DNA from: CAZQIC01 sp964593555
GTDB taxonomy: Bacteria > Bacteroidota > Bacteroidia > JAFLBG01
Assembly (NCBI GenBank): GCA_964593555.1
Contig: CAZQIC010000097.1
Location: 1 to 18,534, forward strand
Length of the DNA: 18,534 bases
Direction of reading: 5' to 3'
Of this stretch, positions 1 to 6,597 are shown in pieces. Under the pieces are notes generated by a model that did no database searches, had not been told where the DNA came from, and saw nothing but the letters and a program-made list of their open reading frames with translations. The position numbers and the translations under genes were made by a program. The first letter of the stretch is position 1, and each line of letters opens with the position of its first letter.

Positions 1-267
1 ATATTAAGTTACCTGTATTTCCTTTTTCCATTTTCAGCAATTTTTTTTAATATAAATTTTGAAGCGATTATACGATTTTATTATATAAACATATTGGGAA
101 GGTCAATGATTTTATTCTTTACGCTTGCGGTTTTTTATTTATTGATTATTAATATAATGTATTGGAAAAGGAACGATAAAGATTCTACCACCTTTATATT
201 GTTGGTTTGTATGAGTTGGATTTATTCTCCATACTATTATTATAAAAATCACAAAAATATTCATTAA
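1..267 (+). CDS. 3' end of an integral membrane protein (partial)
   Basis: Frame 1 is open from the first base to a TAA at 265-267 and gives 88 residues, so the gene begins outside the window. The translation is strongly hydrophobic and aromatic. One membrane segment lies near residues 1-17, a clearer one near residues 36-53 (around LFFTLAVFYLLIINIMY), and a third near 62-72. It ends in a short polar tail rich in Tyr, Lys, His and Asn. The charged stretch WKRNDKD between the last two hydrophobic segments looks like a loop. The family cannot be recognised from this fragment. Multi-pass polysaccharide polymerases and other inner-membrane proteins can look like this, but that is only a possibility. 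Composition matches the surrounding AT-rich DNA. Confidence 0.6.
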   Translation: MLSYLYFLFPFSAIFFNINFEAIIRFYYINILGRSMILFFTLAVFYLLIINIMYWKRNDKDSTTFILLVCMSWIYSPYYYYKNHKNIH

Positions 268-330
268 AGTCCCTCTTATTCATATCCTAGTGTTTGTGAC
301 GCTCGGCATTATTGTTTTCTAAATTTTATG

Positions 331-482
331 TCGCCCTTACAGGGCTTGTTACTGCACGGTTTGTTTTTTTTTCTACAAAGATTACACCCTTACAGGGTTA
401 TTTCATTTAGCTCCATAGGAGCGGTATCTTTGTAGAAAGAACATCCCCCATCATTTCAAACTCCGTAGGAGTGACATCTTTT
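331..482. repeat. Cluster of short palindromic modules (two kinds)
   Basis: Four small hairpins lie within 150 bases. Two have the form CCCT-TAC-AGGG: GCCCT/AGGGC at 333-337/341-345 and ACCCT/AGGGT at 386-390/394-398. Two have the form CTCC-RTA-GGAG: 411-421 with ATA and 461-471 with GTA. A 13-base inverted repeat, TTTCTACAAAGAT at 370-382 and its complement at 426-438, joins one module of each kind into a larger fold. Modules of this CTCCGTAGGAG/TTTGTAGAAA type are, from memory, widespread intergenic repeats in Bacteroidota. No coding sequence was found in 268-639. The cluster follows the partial gene ending at 267 and precedes the end of the ferritin-like gene, so termination of converging transcripts is a plausible role. 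Confidence 0.7.
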
Positions 483-545
483 GCCGTCCGCAGGATATGC
501 CGATACCAATAAAAAATATTGAAACAGTTTTGTCCTAAAGATTTT

Positions 546-613
546 GTTTATCTGTGAAAATCCGTGCCACCTGTGGTTAAAATAAAAGTTCACCACAGAT
601 TACACAGATAAAC
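546..613. repeat. Imperfect long inverted repeat
   Basis: GTTTATCTGTG at 546-556 is exactly complementary to CACAGATAAAC at 603-613. Nearer the centre, CTGTGGT at 571-577 pairs with ACCACAG at 592-598. The two arms make a long interrupted hairpin of about 68 bases. It ends 26 bases past the stop of the minus-strand ferritin-like gene, so it could act as its terminator or mRNA 3' protector. The sequence resembles a common dispersed repeat of the ACCACAGATTACACAGAT kind seen in many environmental bacterial genomes (from memory). Confidence 0.6.
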
Positions 614-639
614 ACAGATTTTGAACGTTCTCCTTTTAA

Positions 640-1455
640 TTACACCACAACCATTACCGGCACGGGCTCTTCAGCATGATGATGCAGGAACTGCATACTC
701 CTGAAAAATTTATAATACATCTGTTTCATAAAATTTACTTTGTTCACACCACCTGCTTTAAATGCTTTTTTGTGGCCGAACCAGACTAAATGTATGGTTG
801 CAAAAAACAAAAGGGAATAACAGAGCAGCGAAAATGCCTTATTGTAAAATCCTTTTTGTTGGAATATCATATACATCCGTTCATTCTGGAATTTAATGTG
901 ATGTGCTTCATCTAAAATAATATCGTTACAAACTGAGCGTAGCAAATCACATTCCGTAGCATTATGCAAAGCCTGGTAAAAAACCTGTGCTGCACTTTCT
1001 ACAATTATTACAGATATGGTCCAGAGCTCCATGCTGGTATTTAAATACCTCACCTTTCTGAACAAGGTATCACCCCAATCCTTTTTCACGCGCTGTTCTC
1101 CAATAAGGTCAATGTATTTACCAAGGTTATTCCCATGCTTTTGTTCTTCCTTAATAAATAGTTTAACAGCTTCCGGGTAATGTTTGTCCCCGATCTTGTC
1201 TGCATATTTTGTCGCGGCGGCCAATAAGTGCGCCCCATCACTGGTTTCACCCAATTGCCAGGCCTTTAATGAATACAATATATTTTCTTTTTGTTCCTTG
1301 GTGATTTGGGGCTTGAGTTCCCAATTAACGCGTTGTTTGGTAAGGTTGTGTTTAAAATGACTTTGCCAGAATTCGGATGTGTGGAGCATGGTGTTTGTTT
1401 TAATATTTAACTGCTTATTTGATAGGCTTATTACTTCGTTTAAGAGTTTTAACAT
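640..1455 (-). CDS. Ferritin-like diiron protein with hydrophobic C-terminal segment
   Basis: This 271-residue protein carries the ligand pattern of a ferritin-like four-helix diiron fold. The ligands are a Glu in the first helix (E70), ExxH in the second (E104, H107), a Glu in the third (E153) and ExxH in the fourth (E183, H186, within DEAHH). Spacing fits the superfamily that includes rubrerythrins, diiron hydroxylases and oxygenases. After the four-helix bundle comes a hydrophobic stretch at about 207-227 and then a basic tail, so it may associate with the membrane. Family knowledge supports metal binding and oxygen or peroxide chemistry; the substrate is unknown. Two starts are possible. 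The longer one (M1) is kept, but Met23 at 1387-1389 would give a protein starting nearer the conserved part. Neither has a Shine-Dalgarno sequence. It stands alone, flanked on both sides by repeat-rich spacers. Confidence 0.75.
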   Translation of the reverse strand: MLKLLNEVISLSNKQLNIKTNTMLHTSEFWQSHFKHNLTKQRVNWELKPQITKEQKENILYSLKAWQLGETSDGAHLLAAATKYADKIGDKHYPEAVKLFIKEEQKHGNNLGKYIDLIGEQRVKKDWGDTLFRKVRYLNTSMELWTISVIIVESAAQVFYQALHNATECDLLRSVCNDIILDEAHHIKFQNERMYMIFQQKGFYNKAFSLLCYSLLFFATIHLVWFGHKKAFKAGGVNKVNFMKQMYYKFFRSMQFLHHHAEEPVPVMVVV

Positions 1456-1497
1456 TTTTTAACTTATACCCAAATAAAATATAAAATATCCAACACC

Positions 1498-1518
1498 CCC
1501 TTCTCCTTTGAAGAAGGG
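1498..1518. repeat. Short hairpin of a dispersed repeat
   Basis: CCCTTCT at 1498-1504 and AGAAGGG at 1512-1518 form a 7-base-pair stem with a 7-base loop. The surrounding phrase (CCCCCTTCTCCTTTGAAGAAGG) belongs to a type of intergenic repeat common in Bacteroidota (from memory). It lies about 43 bases upstream of the ferritin-like gene start, inside its likely leader or promoter region. Confidence 0.5.
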
Positions 1519-1592
1519 ACGGGGATGAGGCAAAAAGTAATGGGCCGTTTTATATTTGACTTTGGTATTACTGGAAATCATCTGAGCATTAT

Positions 1593-1742
1593 TTTCTTCT
1601 TACTTTTTTGCTTGATCAAAAAAACGGCAAAAGTCCAGTGGACTTTTGAGCGAGATACGTGGTAGGCAAAAGTCAATCCCGATAGCTATCGGGACGATCC
1701 GTATACACACCAGCCAGCCCGAGCACGGCGGATTTTCGGGCT
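1593..1742 (-). repeat. Composite intergenic repeat, copy 1 (expanded)
   Basis: This element matches, in reverse orientation, the element at 12846-12943. The best part is an identical 22-base block at 1718-1739, followed by shared GCTGGTGTG and TACGGATCG, then shared TTGACTTTT and GCAAAAAAGTAAG blocks. Copy 1 carries extra palindromes that copy 2 lacks: an 18-base perfect palindrome at 1677-1694 (TCCCGATAGCTATCGGGA) and AAAAGTCCA/TGGACTTTT at 1629-1637/1639-1647. AGCCCGA/TCGGGCT at 1716-1722/1736-1742 forms a further stem. The spacer 1456-1868 holds no gene that I can support. It contains this element, the hairpin at 1498-1518 and the unresolved promoter regions of the two divergent genes. 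Confidence 0.75.
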
Positions 1743-1868
1743 AGCACACCCTTTCAAATAACTTGTTGGTAATCGATAAAAAATGAGATAGCTGCGCAAC
1801 TAAGGAATGACTAATCCTTGCATTACGACATTCAATATTGTACATTTAATACCATAAAAACACAAACC

Positions 1869-3077
1869 ATGCGCAAGGCACTTGTTCTTATTTCAGCAAT
1901 AGCAATAATGGGTTGCTCCGAACCTGTTAAAAATTATGTAGTAAAAGTAAAACTGCATCAATTGGATGTCACGGAATTGTTCGATAAAGAAAAAGTATAC
2001 GATGTAATTTTTGATGCGGAAGAATTGGCCATCGACTCATTAAAAAATCAGAGCCGGAAATTATTTTTAGAAGGCATTGATCTTTATCGCAATAAAAAAC
2101 AGGCTGCGAAGGCCATAGAACTTTTTAAGAGTTCAATATTTACTTTTCCTGATGCTAAAACTTATTATGAATTAGGCAATGCGCTTATAGACGCAGGGCT
2201 AGGATCGCCGGGATATTTAGATGCAATAAAAGCGTTCGAAGTAGCAGAACATTTAAAGTTTCAGCCTTTATCAATGATACAGTACAATACAGCTTGTGCT
2301 TATTATAAATTAAGTGAGTATAAGGATGTAAATGAAAAGGATAGAGAGGATTATCAAAGCAGGGCAATTTATGCCCTGAAGGATGCTTTTGAAAGTGGAT
2401 TCTCCGATACACTAATGCTCAATAAGGATGAACGTATCAATTCAATTATGCAGGCAGATAATTATAAGATCATGCTGACAGAGGTGAAGCCGAATGAGTT
2501 TAATGCAAACACAACTCTATTTAATGCATTTATAAATTCTTTTTCTCTCAAGACTGAATCATTTGAAGTTACTCCTGAAAGAGTACAGATGAAGGAGTAT
2601 GATCAATCGATCAATTATACTTTCGCGAAATTTATTCCTGAGATGGAAAACGTAAGCTTTGGCAGGGATGTTTCACATGATTTCTTTTACGTAGCGCGTG
2701 TAGCTGAAAAACCTAGATATGTTGCGGTACTTTATTCATCCATTAATTTTTATGGTGAAGAGATGCAGCCGGTAAGCACGCAGCTGGCCACTTATTCGCC
2801 AGAGGGAGAATTGATATCGAGCCGTTTATTTTCCTGCAGTTGTACGGCAGATAAAATTAAAACAGGTAAGATCGAGAACGGTATAGTAACAGTAAGCGAT
2901 TATAACAGAATATGGAAGCATCCTATTGACCAGGTTTCATTTCAGGAAAATGAAGTAGAAAAAGTGGAAATAGTAGCGACCACAACATTTAGTATTGATG
3001 AAAATGGTGTGATCAATGAGGGGACAGCATTTAAGCCTTATACCACGGCTCCATATACTTTAGCGGAATTAAAATAA
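1869..3077 (+). CDS. Lipoprotein with TPR-like region (first of a tandem pair)
   Basis: The start at 1869 gives a 402-residue protein opening with a lipoprotein signal peptide, MRKALVLISAIAIMGC, with the lipid-modified Cys at residue 16. The frame stays open upstream to an ATG at 1818, but that start would bury the signal peptide, so it is rejected. Residues about 62-190 are helical and TPR-like (FLEGIDLYRNKKQAAKAIELF, TYYELGNALIDAG, YNTACAYYKL). The C-terminal half is predicted mostly beta and ends with a phrase of the form FSIDENGVI. No catalytic motif was seen, and the exact function is unknown; a periplasmic or outer-membrane-anchored binding role is inferred. The next gene has the same layout and starts 95 bases after this stop, so co-transcription is likely. 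No Shine-Dalgarno sequence precedes the start. Confidence 0.75.
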   Translation: MRKALVLISAIAIMGCSEPVKNYVVKVKLHQLDVTELFDKEKVYDVIFDAEELAIDSLKNQSRKLFLEGIDLYRNKKQAAKAIELFKSSIFTFPDAKTYYELGNALIDAGLGSPGYLDAIKAFEVAEHLKFQPLSMIQYNTACAYYKLSEYKDVNEKDREDYQSRAIYALKDAFESGFSDTLMLNKDERINSIMQADNYKIMLTEVKPNEFNANTTLFNAFINSFSLKTESFEVTPERVQMKEYDQSINYTFAKFIPEMENVSFGRDVSHDFFYVARVAEKPRYVAVLYSSINFYGEEMQPVSTQLATYSPEGELISSRLFSCSCTADKIKTGKIENGIVTVSDYNRIWKHPIDQVSFQENEVEKVEIVATTTFSIDENGVINEGTAFKPYTTAPYTLAELK

Positions 3078-3083
3078 TTTAAG

Positions 3084-3152
3084 CGTCATCGGGAGGAACG
3101 CAATCTATGTTTATAAAAGAGATTGCTTCAGGCGGTCTCCTTCGCAATGACG
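3084..3152. repeat. Dispersed palindromic repeat between two lipoprotein genes
   Basis: CGTCAT at 3084-3089 is mirrored by ATGACG at 3147-3152. Inside lie GGAGGAACGCAATCT and, on the other arm, AGATTGCTTC...CTCCTTCGCAATGAC, which are largely complementary. The element resembles the widespread GTCATTGCGAGGAACGAAGC type of dispersed repeat (from memory). It fills nearly all of the 95-base gap between the tandem lipoprotein genes. An ATG inside it (3107) is in frame with the second gene, which could mislead start calling. Confidence 0.7.
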
Positions 3153-3172
3153 ACGAACTAACATTAAAACAA

Positions 3173-4363
3173 ATGAGACAACTATTTTTTACCGTTTTTG
3201 TTATCGTTACAATAGTTTCCTGCAAGGAAAAAACAGAAACGATCATTACTGAGGTTCCCGCATTAAGTGCGAGTTCCATTTACAAGGCTGATTCTGTTTT
3301 TAGTTATATAGAAAAATTCGGTGATAAAAATGCTGGTATCGCGGCATCATATCTTGCACAAGCAGAGCAGGGGGGAGAATTGAGACTTGAAAAAACTATT
3401 TATTGTGTTAAACGTGCAATTACTTTAGATCCGAAGCTGGAACATTATAAAATGCTGGGAAAGTTATTAGAAAGATCGCAAAACTATGATGAGATGTTTC
3501 GGTTGTATGATTTTCTTACTTCGATGGTTTATATAAAGGATAAGCCCGATGTGCATTATATTTTTGGAACACCTGATGAAAATTTATTGCATGAAGAATT
3601 GGTAAGTGAGTACCTGGCCAAAAAACAAATTTCTTCTTATTCAATTTATAAAGCGATTGATATACAGGGATTTGAAATGGAACATTTTAAGAAGAGCCTG
3701 CAAAATGAACCGCGAATAAATATTGATACAGCAAGTTTCGAATGGAAAAACCTGATGCTCCAGTTTCTAACTCCTGAGCAGGCGAAAGAATATGTGAAAA
3801 GCCAAAATATTTTTAGTTACCTCGATAAATCTATTCTTGACAGCTCAAATGTTTTTACCATTGATGAACATAAAGTAGGCGAATTTGATTACAATGCTCA
3901 GAATGAATATGAATATGGAGATTACATGGGTGAGCCGGGATTGGCATCATTCTATTCGAATTTTCTTGTAGAAAAAGTTGAAAATCCTAATGGCTGGTAT
4001 ACCTTTGATTTTGTACATAAAATAAAATTGAATAATGACATCAGCGCTCTTGTTTATGCCATTGATTCTTCCGGAACTGCTTGTCCTAAAAACATGAGAC
4101 ATGTGTATTACCGCCTTGTGACATATAACAATCTTGGTGAAATGGTTGATAATAAAGTAGTAGCCACACAATCAGGCGAAAAGCTTTCTACTCTAAAATT
4201 TGTGGAGAACAGGTTTGTGATCACGAACAGCAAACGCAATTGGAAAAAGCAATATAACAAGCGAGACTACGATAATTACGTGGTAAACACAGAACTTATT
4301 GGTGAAGAGTCATATGAAATAAACAGCGACGGTCACATCGCTAAGACGAGCAGGGATATGTAA
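3173..4363 (+). CDS. Lipoprotein (second of a tandem pair)
   Basis: The start at 3173 gives 397 residues beginning MRQLFFTVFVIVTIVSC, a lipoprotein signal with the modified Cys at residue 17. An in-frame ATG at 3107 lies inside the palindromic repeat and would add 22 residues ahead of the signal peptide, so it is not used. Residues about 30-120 are helical and repeat-like (ASYLAQAEQGGELRLEKTI, CVKRAITLDPKLEHYKMLGKL), weaker than in the preceding gene. The C-terminal half matches its neighbour in layout: a beta-rich region with LVTYNNLGEMVDNK, a VENRFVITNSKRNW stretch and a closing YEINSDGHI. The neighbour has LATYSPEGELIS, IENGIVTVSDYNRIWK and FSIDENGVI. The two are therefore probably diverged paralogues. 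Function is unknown. The gene converges on the L,D-transpeptidase gene, with a hairpin repeat in the 51-base gap. Confidence 0.75.
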   Translation: MRQLFFTVFVIVTIVSCKEKTETIITEVPALSASSIYKADSVFSYIEKFGDKNAGIAASYLAQAEQGGELRLEKTIYCVKRAITLDPKLEHYKMLGKLLERSQNYDEMFRLYDFLTSMVYIKDKPDVHYIFGTPDENLLHEELVSEYLAKKQISSYSIYKAIDIQGFEMEHFKKSLQNEPRINIDTASFEWKNLMLQFLTPEQAKEYVKSQNIFSYLDKSILDSSNVFTIDEHKVGEFDYNAQNEYEYGDYMGEPGLASFYSNFLVEKVENPNGWYTFDFVHKIKLNNDISALVYAIDSSGTACPKNMRHVYYRLVTYNNLGEMVDNKVVATQSGEKLSTLKFVENRFVITNSKRNWKKQYNKRDYDNYVVNTELIGEESYEINSDGHIAKTSRDM

Positions 4364-4365
4364 CA

Positions 4366-4411
4366 TGTCACTTCGAATAGTCCTGAGTATGCGAAGGACG
4401 TATCGAGAAGT
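4366..4411. terminator. Hairpin repeat (family A copy 1), probable bidirectional terminator
   Basis: This element fills the 51-base gap between two convergent genes. A basal stem ACTTC/GAAGT (4370-4374/4407-4411) and an apical stem GTCCT/AGGAC (4380-4384/4395-4399) flank an asymmetric middle. The flanks TGTCACTTCGA and GTATCGAGAAG match copies at 13305-13352 and 17124-17175. Its position between two stop codons suggests that it ends transcription from both sides. That role is inferred; no clear U-tract follows. Confidence 0.6.
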
Positions 4412-4414
4412 AAA

Positions 4415-6097
4415 TCACTTCCCCTTATAAACCATATTCATCATCTTCTCATCCTTTCTGTAAATATCCAAGTACCAATGAAGGCCTGAAGAGTCGGCTA
4501 GTACGGAATAATACTTTACATAAATTTGGATTGGTTTCCTTAGATTTACCTGTCGCTGTATTGGTGTAATAAAATAACTCATCAACGTGTCATATGGCAA
4601 TCGCAAAGTATCTTCCCTGATAAGAAATTTAGCAGTCTCCACATATTTTTCAAGACGAATGCATCCATGACTTTGAAAGCGGTAAAAAGTTTTAAAATAT
4701 TTTTTGCTGTTGGTATCGTGCAGGTAAATACCGTCTTTGTTGTAAAAGTTAAACTTGCAAATGCCAAGGCTGTTATCGCCTCCAATTCTTTGTCGGAATT
4801 TAAAAGGTAAATAATTTTTGTTGTATTTTTTCCAATTCAATTTTGATGGATCAAGTATGTTTCCTCTCCAGTCCACCACTTCAAAATTTTTACGGCTCAA
4901 ATAACCTGTATCGCGCTGCACTGCAGGTAGGATTTCTTTCGTAGCAATACTATAGGGAACGCTCCAGTACGGGTAAATGGTAATGAAATTTATTTTACTT
5001 TTTATCAATGGAGTAGGAGTAGTTGGTTTTCCTACAACTACTTTAGAATACAATACAACCGTATCTCTTTTTTGTTTCTTGTCGTATTCATAAATGTACA
5101 TATCTGCAGAGGGAATATTTACCCAGAAATATTTATTGGGATAACTATTGGGTTCCCAGCGCCAGCGTTCCAATGCCATTTCCATTTGGCGTATAATGTA
5201 TTCTTTGCTGCTGCCCAATGCCTGCTTGGTAAACTTTCCTAATTTACCATCGGGATCAAGATTCATTTTTTTCTGAAATGATTTTAATGCTTTTGCAATT
5301 TTCACACTGTCGTTACCTGTCGCATTGGTATCGTAATCGCCGGTGATAAATAAACGTTCTTTTAGTTTGAGCCTGAGAACAGAATCCGTAGTGCTATAAA
5401 AAGGAATTGAATCCCAGTTTATATTTTCATTTTCAATAATGTAATTTTTTAATGCATATTTTAAAAATGTATATCCTTCATGCTTTGGTTCGAGTGAATC
5501 GAATGCAGCCCTGATGTTCCCGGTATTTAATCCATCTTTTAACATATTTAACCAGTTGGTATCGAGTTTTTGCGGCTTCCACTCCAGCATTAAAGTGTCA
5601 GGAGAAAAACGGCCCTTGTTAAGGTGGGCACCGAATGTAAAATAGGCATCACTTAATAATACTTCTGTTTCGGCAAGTGCGAAGGCATCGTAAATACTAT
5701 CCTTTACATTTAATATTTTTTCTTTTAATTGCTGTAGTCTTTCAAAGTGATAATCGTTTGGGATAAGTCCATAGTAACGGGCATCGGTAATGATTGTAAA
5801 AAGTGTATCTGCTGTTGTATTATAAACGCCTTTGTTGGTCCAGAAAGGTGAGGCGATCTCAAAAAGAGGTTTTATGTAGGCTAAGGTTTTTAATGTATCC
5901 TTAACAAGTATAAGTGTGCTGTCGTTTAACTGTTTATCGAAAATACTTTTTAGTTCATCATTGACGGCGGCATTTACATCAATCACTTTTTTTACTTCAA
6001 TAATTTTTTCTTTTACTTCTTTCTCATGATCACACGATGAAAAAAGCAATACAGTTAAAAGACAAACAGTAACTGAAATTTTATTGGAGAAGCACAT
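4415..6097 (-). CDS. Murein L,D-transpeptidase, YcbB-like lipoprotein
   Basis: This 560-residue protein begins with a lipoprotein signal, with the lipid-modified Cys at residue 22 (LLFSSC). It contains the modules of YcbB/LdtD-type enzymes. A helical scaffold region covers about 60-250. A peptidoglycan-binding-like helix set lies at about 262-297 (ALKSFQKKMNLDPDGKLGKF). The YkuD catalytic domain covers about 322-515, with HD at 460-461 and the signature SHGCIRLE at 476-483; Cys479 is the nucleophile. YcbB-family enzymes make 3-3 cross-links in peptidoglycan in the periplasm, and the typical WSVP...I..EILP segment is present at 378-391. A C-terminal extension after the catalytic motif, to residue 560, also fits YcbB relatives. 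The ATG is preceded by a TAAGTTTG promoter box and no Shine-Dalgarno sequence. Confidence 0.9.
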   Translation of the reverse strand: MCFSNKISVTVCLLTVLLFSSCDHEKEVKEKIIEVKKVIDVNAAVNDELKSIFDKQLNDSTLILVKDTLKTLAYIKPLFEIASPFWTNKGVYNTTADTLFTIITDARYYGLIPNDYHFERLQQLKEKILNVKDSIYDAFALAETEVLLSDAYFTFGAHLNKGRFSPDTLMLEWKPQKLDTNWLNMLKDGLNTGNIRAAFDSLEPKHEGYTFLKYALKNYIIENENINWDSIPFYSTTDSVLRLKLKERLFITGDYDTNATGNDSVKIAKALKSFQKKMNLDPDGKLGKFTKQALGSSKEYIIRQMEMALERWRWEPNSYPNKYFWVNIPSADMYIYEYDKKQKRDTVVLYSKVVVGKPTTPTPLIKSKINFITIYPYWSVPYSIATKEILPAVQRDTGYLSRKNFEVVDWRGNILDPSKLNWKKYNKNYLPFKFRQRIGGDNSLGICKFNFYNKDGIYLHDTNSKKYFKTFYRFQSHGCIRLEKYVETAKFLIREDTLRLPYDTLMSYFITPIQRQVNLRKPIQIYVKYYSVLADSSGLHWYLDIYRKDEKMMNMVYKGK

Positions 6098-6111
6098 GCG
6101 GAATTATGAAT

Positions 6112-6119
6112 CAAACTTA
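6112..6119 (-). promoter_or_regulatory. -7 box of the L,D-transpeptidase gene
   Basis: On the minus strand this reads TAAGTTTG, a full match to the Bacteroidota -7 consensus TAnnTTTG, 14 bases before the ATG at 6097. A convincing -33 TTG was not found at the expected distance, so only the -7 part is claimed. Confidence 0.5.
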
Positions 6120-6161
6120 CGACAATTCCATGATATGCTTATGAAATGGACGTAACAGAAA

Positions 6162-6533
6162 TTATTTTTTCTTCTTTGCTGTGGCTCTCTCAGCGTCTTC
6201 CTGAAGTCTGAATTTTACCATACGCTGGATCAATTTAATGGGCAGCGGCTCATCTAAAGGGAACTGTACGGCACCTTTTGACCATTTATAATCTTTGAAT
6301 TCATGATTAAATTCCCTTATACCGGATGATGTTGGATAAAAACCAACATGTTTTTTATAGCCAGCAAAATAAACCAGCATTCCGTTCATTTTGTATGCGG
6401 GCATTTGATAACTGACCACTTCTTCTGCTTTAGGCGCAGCTTTTTTTATTATTGTCCTCAGGCGCTCCATTACTTCGCGAATCTTTACAGGAAACTTTGC
6501 TATATACCTATCAATTTCGTTTGGCTTGCTCAT
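6162..6533 (-). CDS. DUF1801 (YdhG-like) protein
   Basis: This is a 123-residue soluble protein of the DUF1801 family. Recognisable elements are the N-terminal EIDRYIAKFP..IREVMERLRTIIKKAAP helices, the central EVVSYQMPAYKMNG strand with AGYKKHVGFYP, and the C-terminal KWSKGAVQFPLDEPLP followed by a helix. Length fits the family's usual single domain. Some relatives have been described as iron-chaperone-like (frataxin-like fold), but the function here is not established. The tail ends in four lysines (residues 120-123). It sits 64 bases from the transpeptidase gene and 64 bases from the large surface protein gene, all on the minus strand, but it has its own TATATTTG box, so independent transcription is likely. 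Confidence 0.85.
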   Translation of the reverse strand: MSKPNEIDRYIAKFPVKIREVMERLRTIIKKAAPKAEEVVSYQMPAYKMNGMLVYFAGYKKHVGFYPTSSGIREFNHEFKDYKWSKGAVQFPLDEPLPIKLIQRMVKFRLQEDAERATAKKKK

Positions 6534-6554
6534 GTTTTAATAATTTATAGGTGA

Positions 6555-6562
6555 CAAATATA
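6555..6562 (-). promoter_or_regulatory. -7 box of the DUF1801 gene
   Basis: On the minus strand this reads TATATTTG, matching TAnnTTTG, 21 bases before the ATG at 6533. The upstream T-rich tract contains TTG triplets, but none is at a convincing -33 spacing. Confidence 0.5.
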
Positions 6563-6597
6563 TTAAAACTAAGCCAAAAAATCAGGAACAAATATTG

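Noticed and set aside
331..613. Possible CRISPR array suggested by repeated hairpins
   Set aside because: The units are short palindromes of two kinds, with irregular spacing and no conserved direct repeat with unique spacers, and no cas gene is present.
1818..1868. An upstream ATG in frame with the first lipoprotein
   Set aside because: It would place 17 residues ahead of a well-formed lipoprotein signal peptide, so the start at 1869 is preferred.
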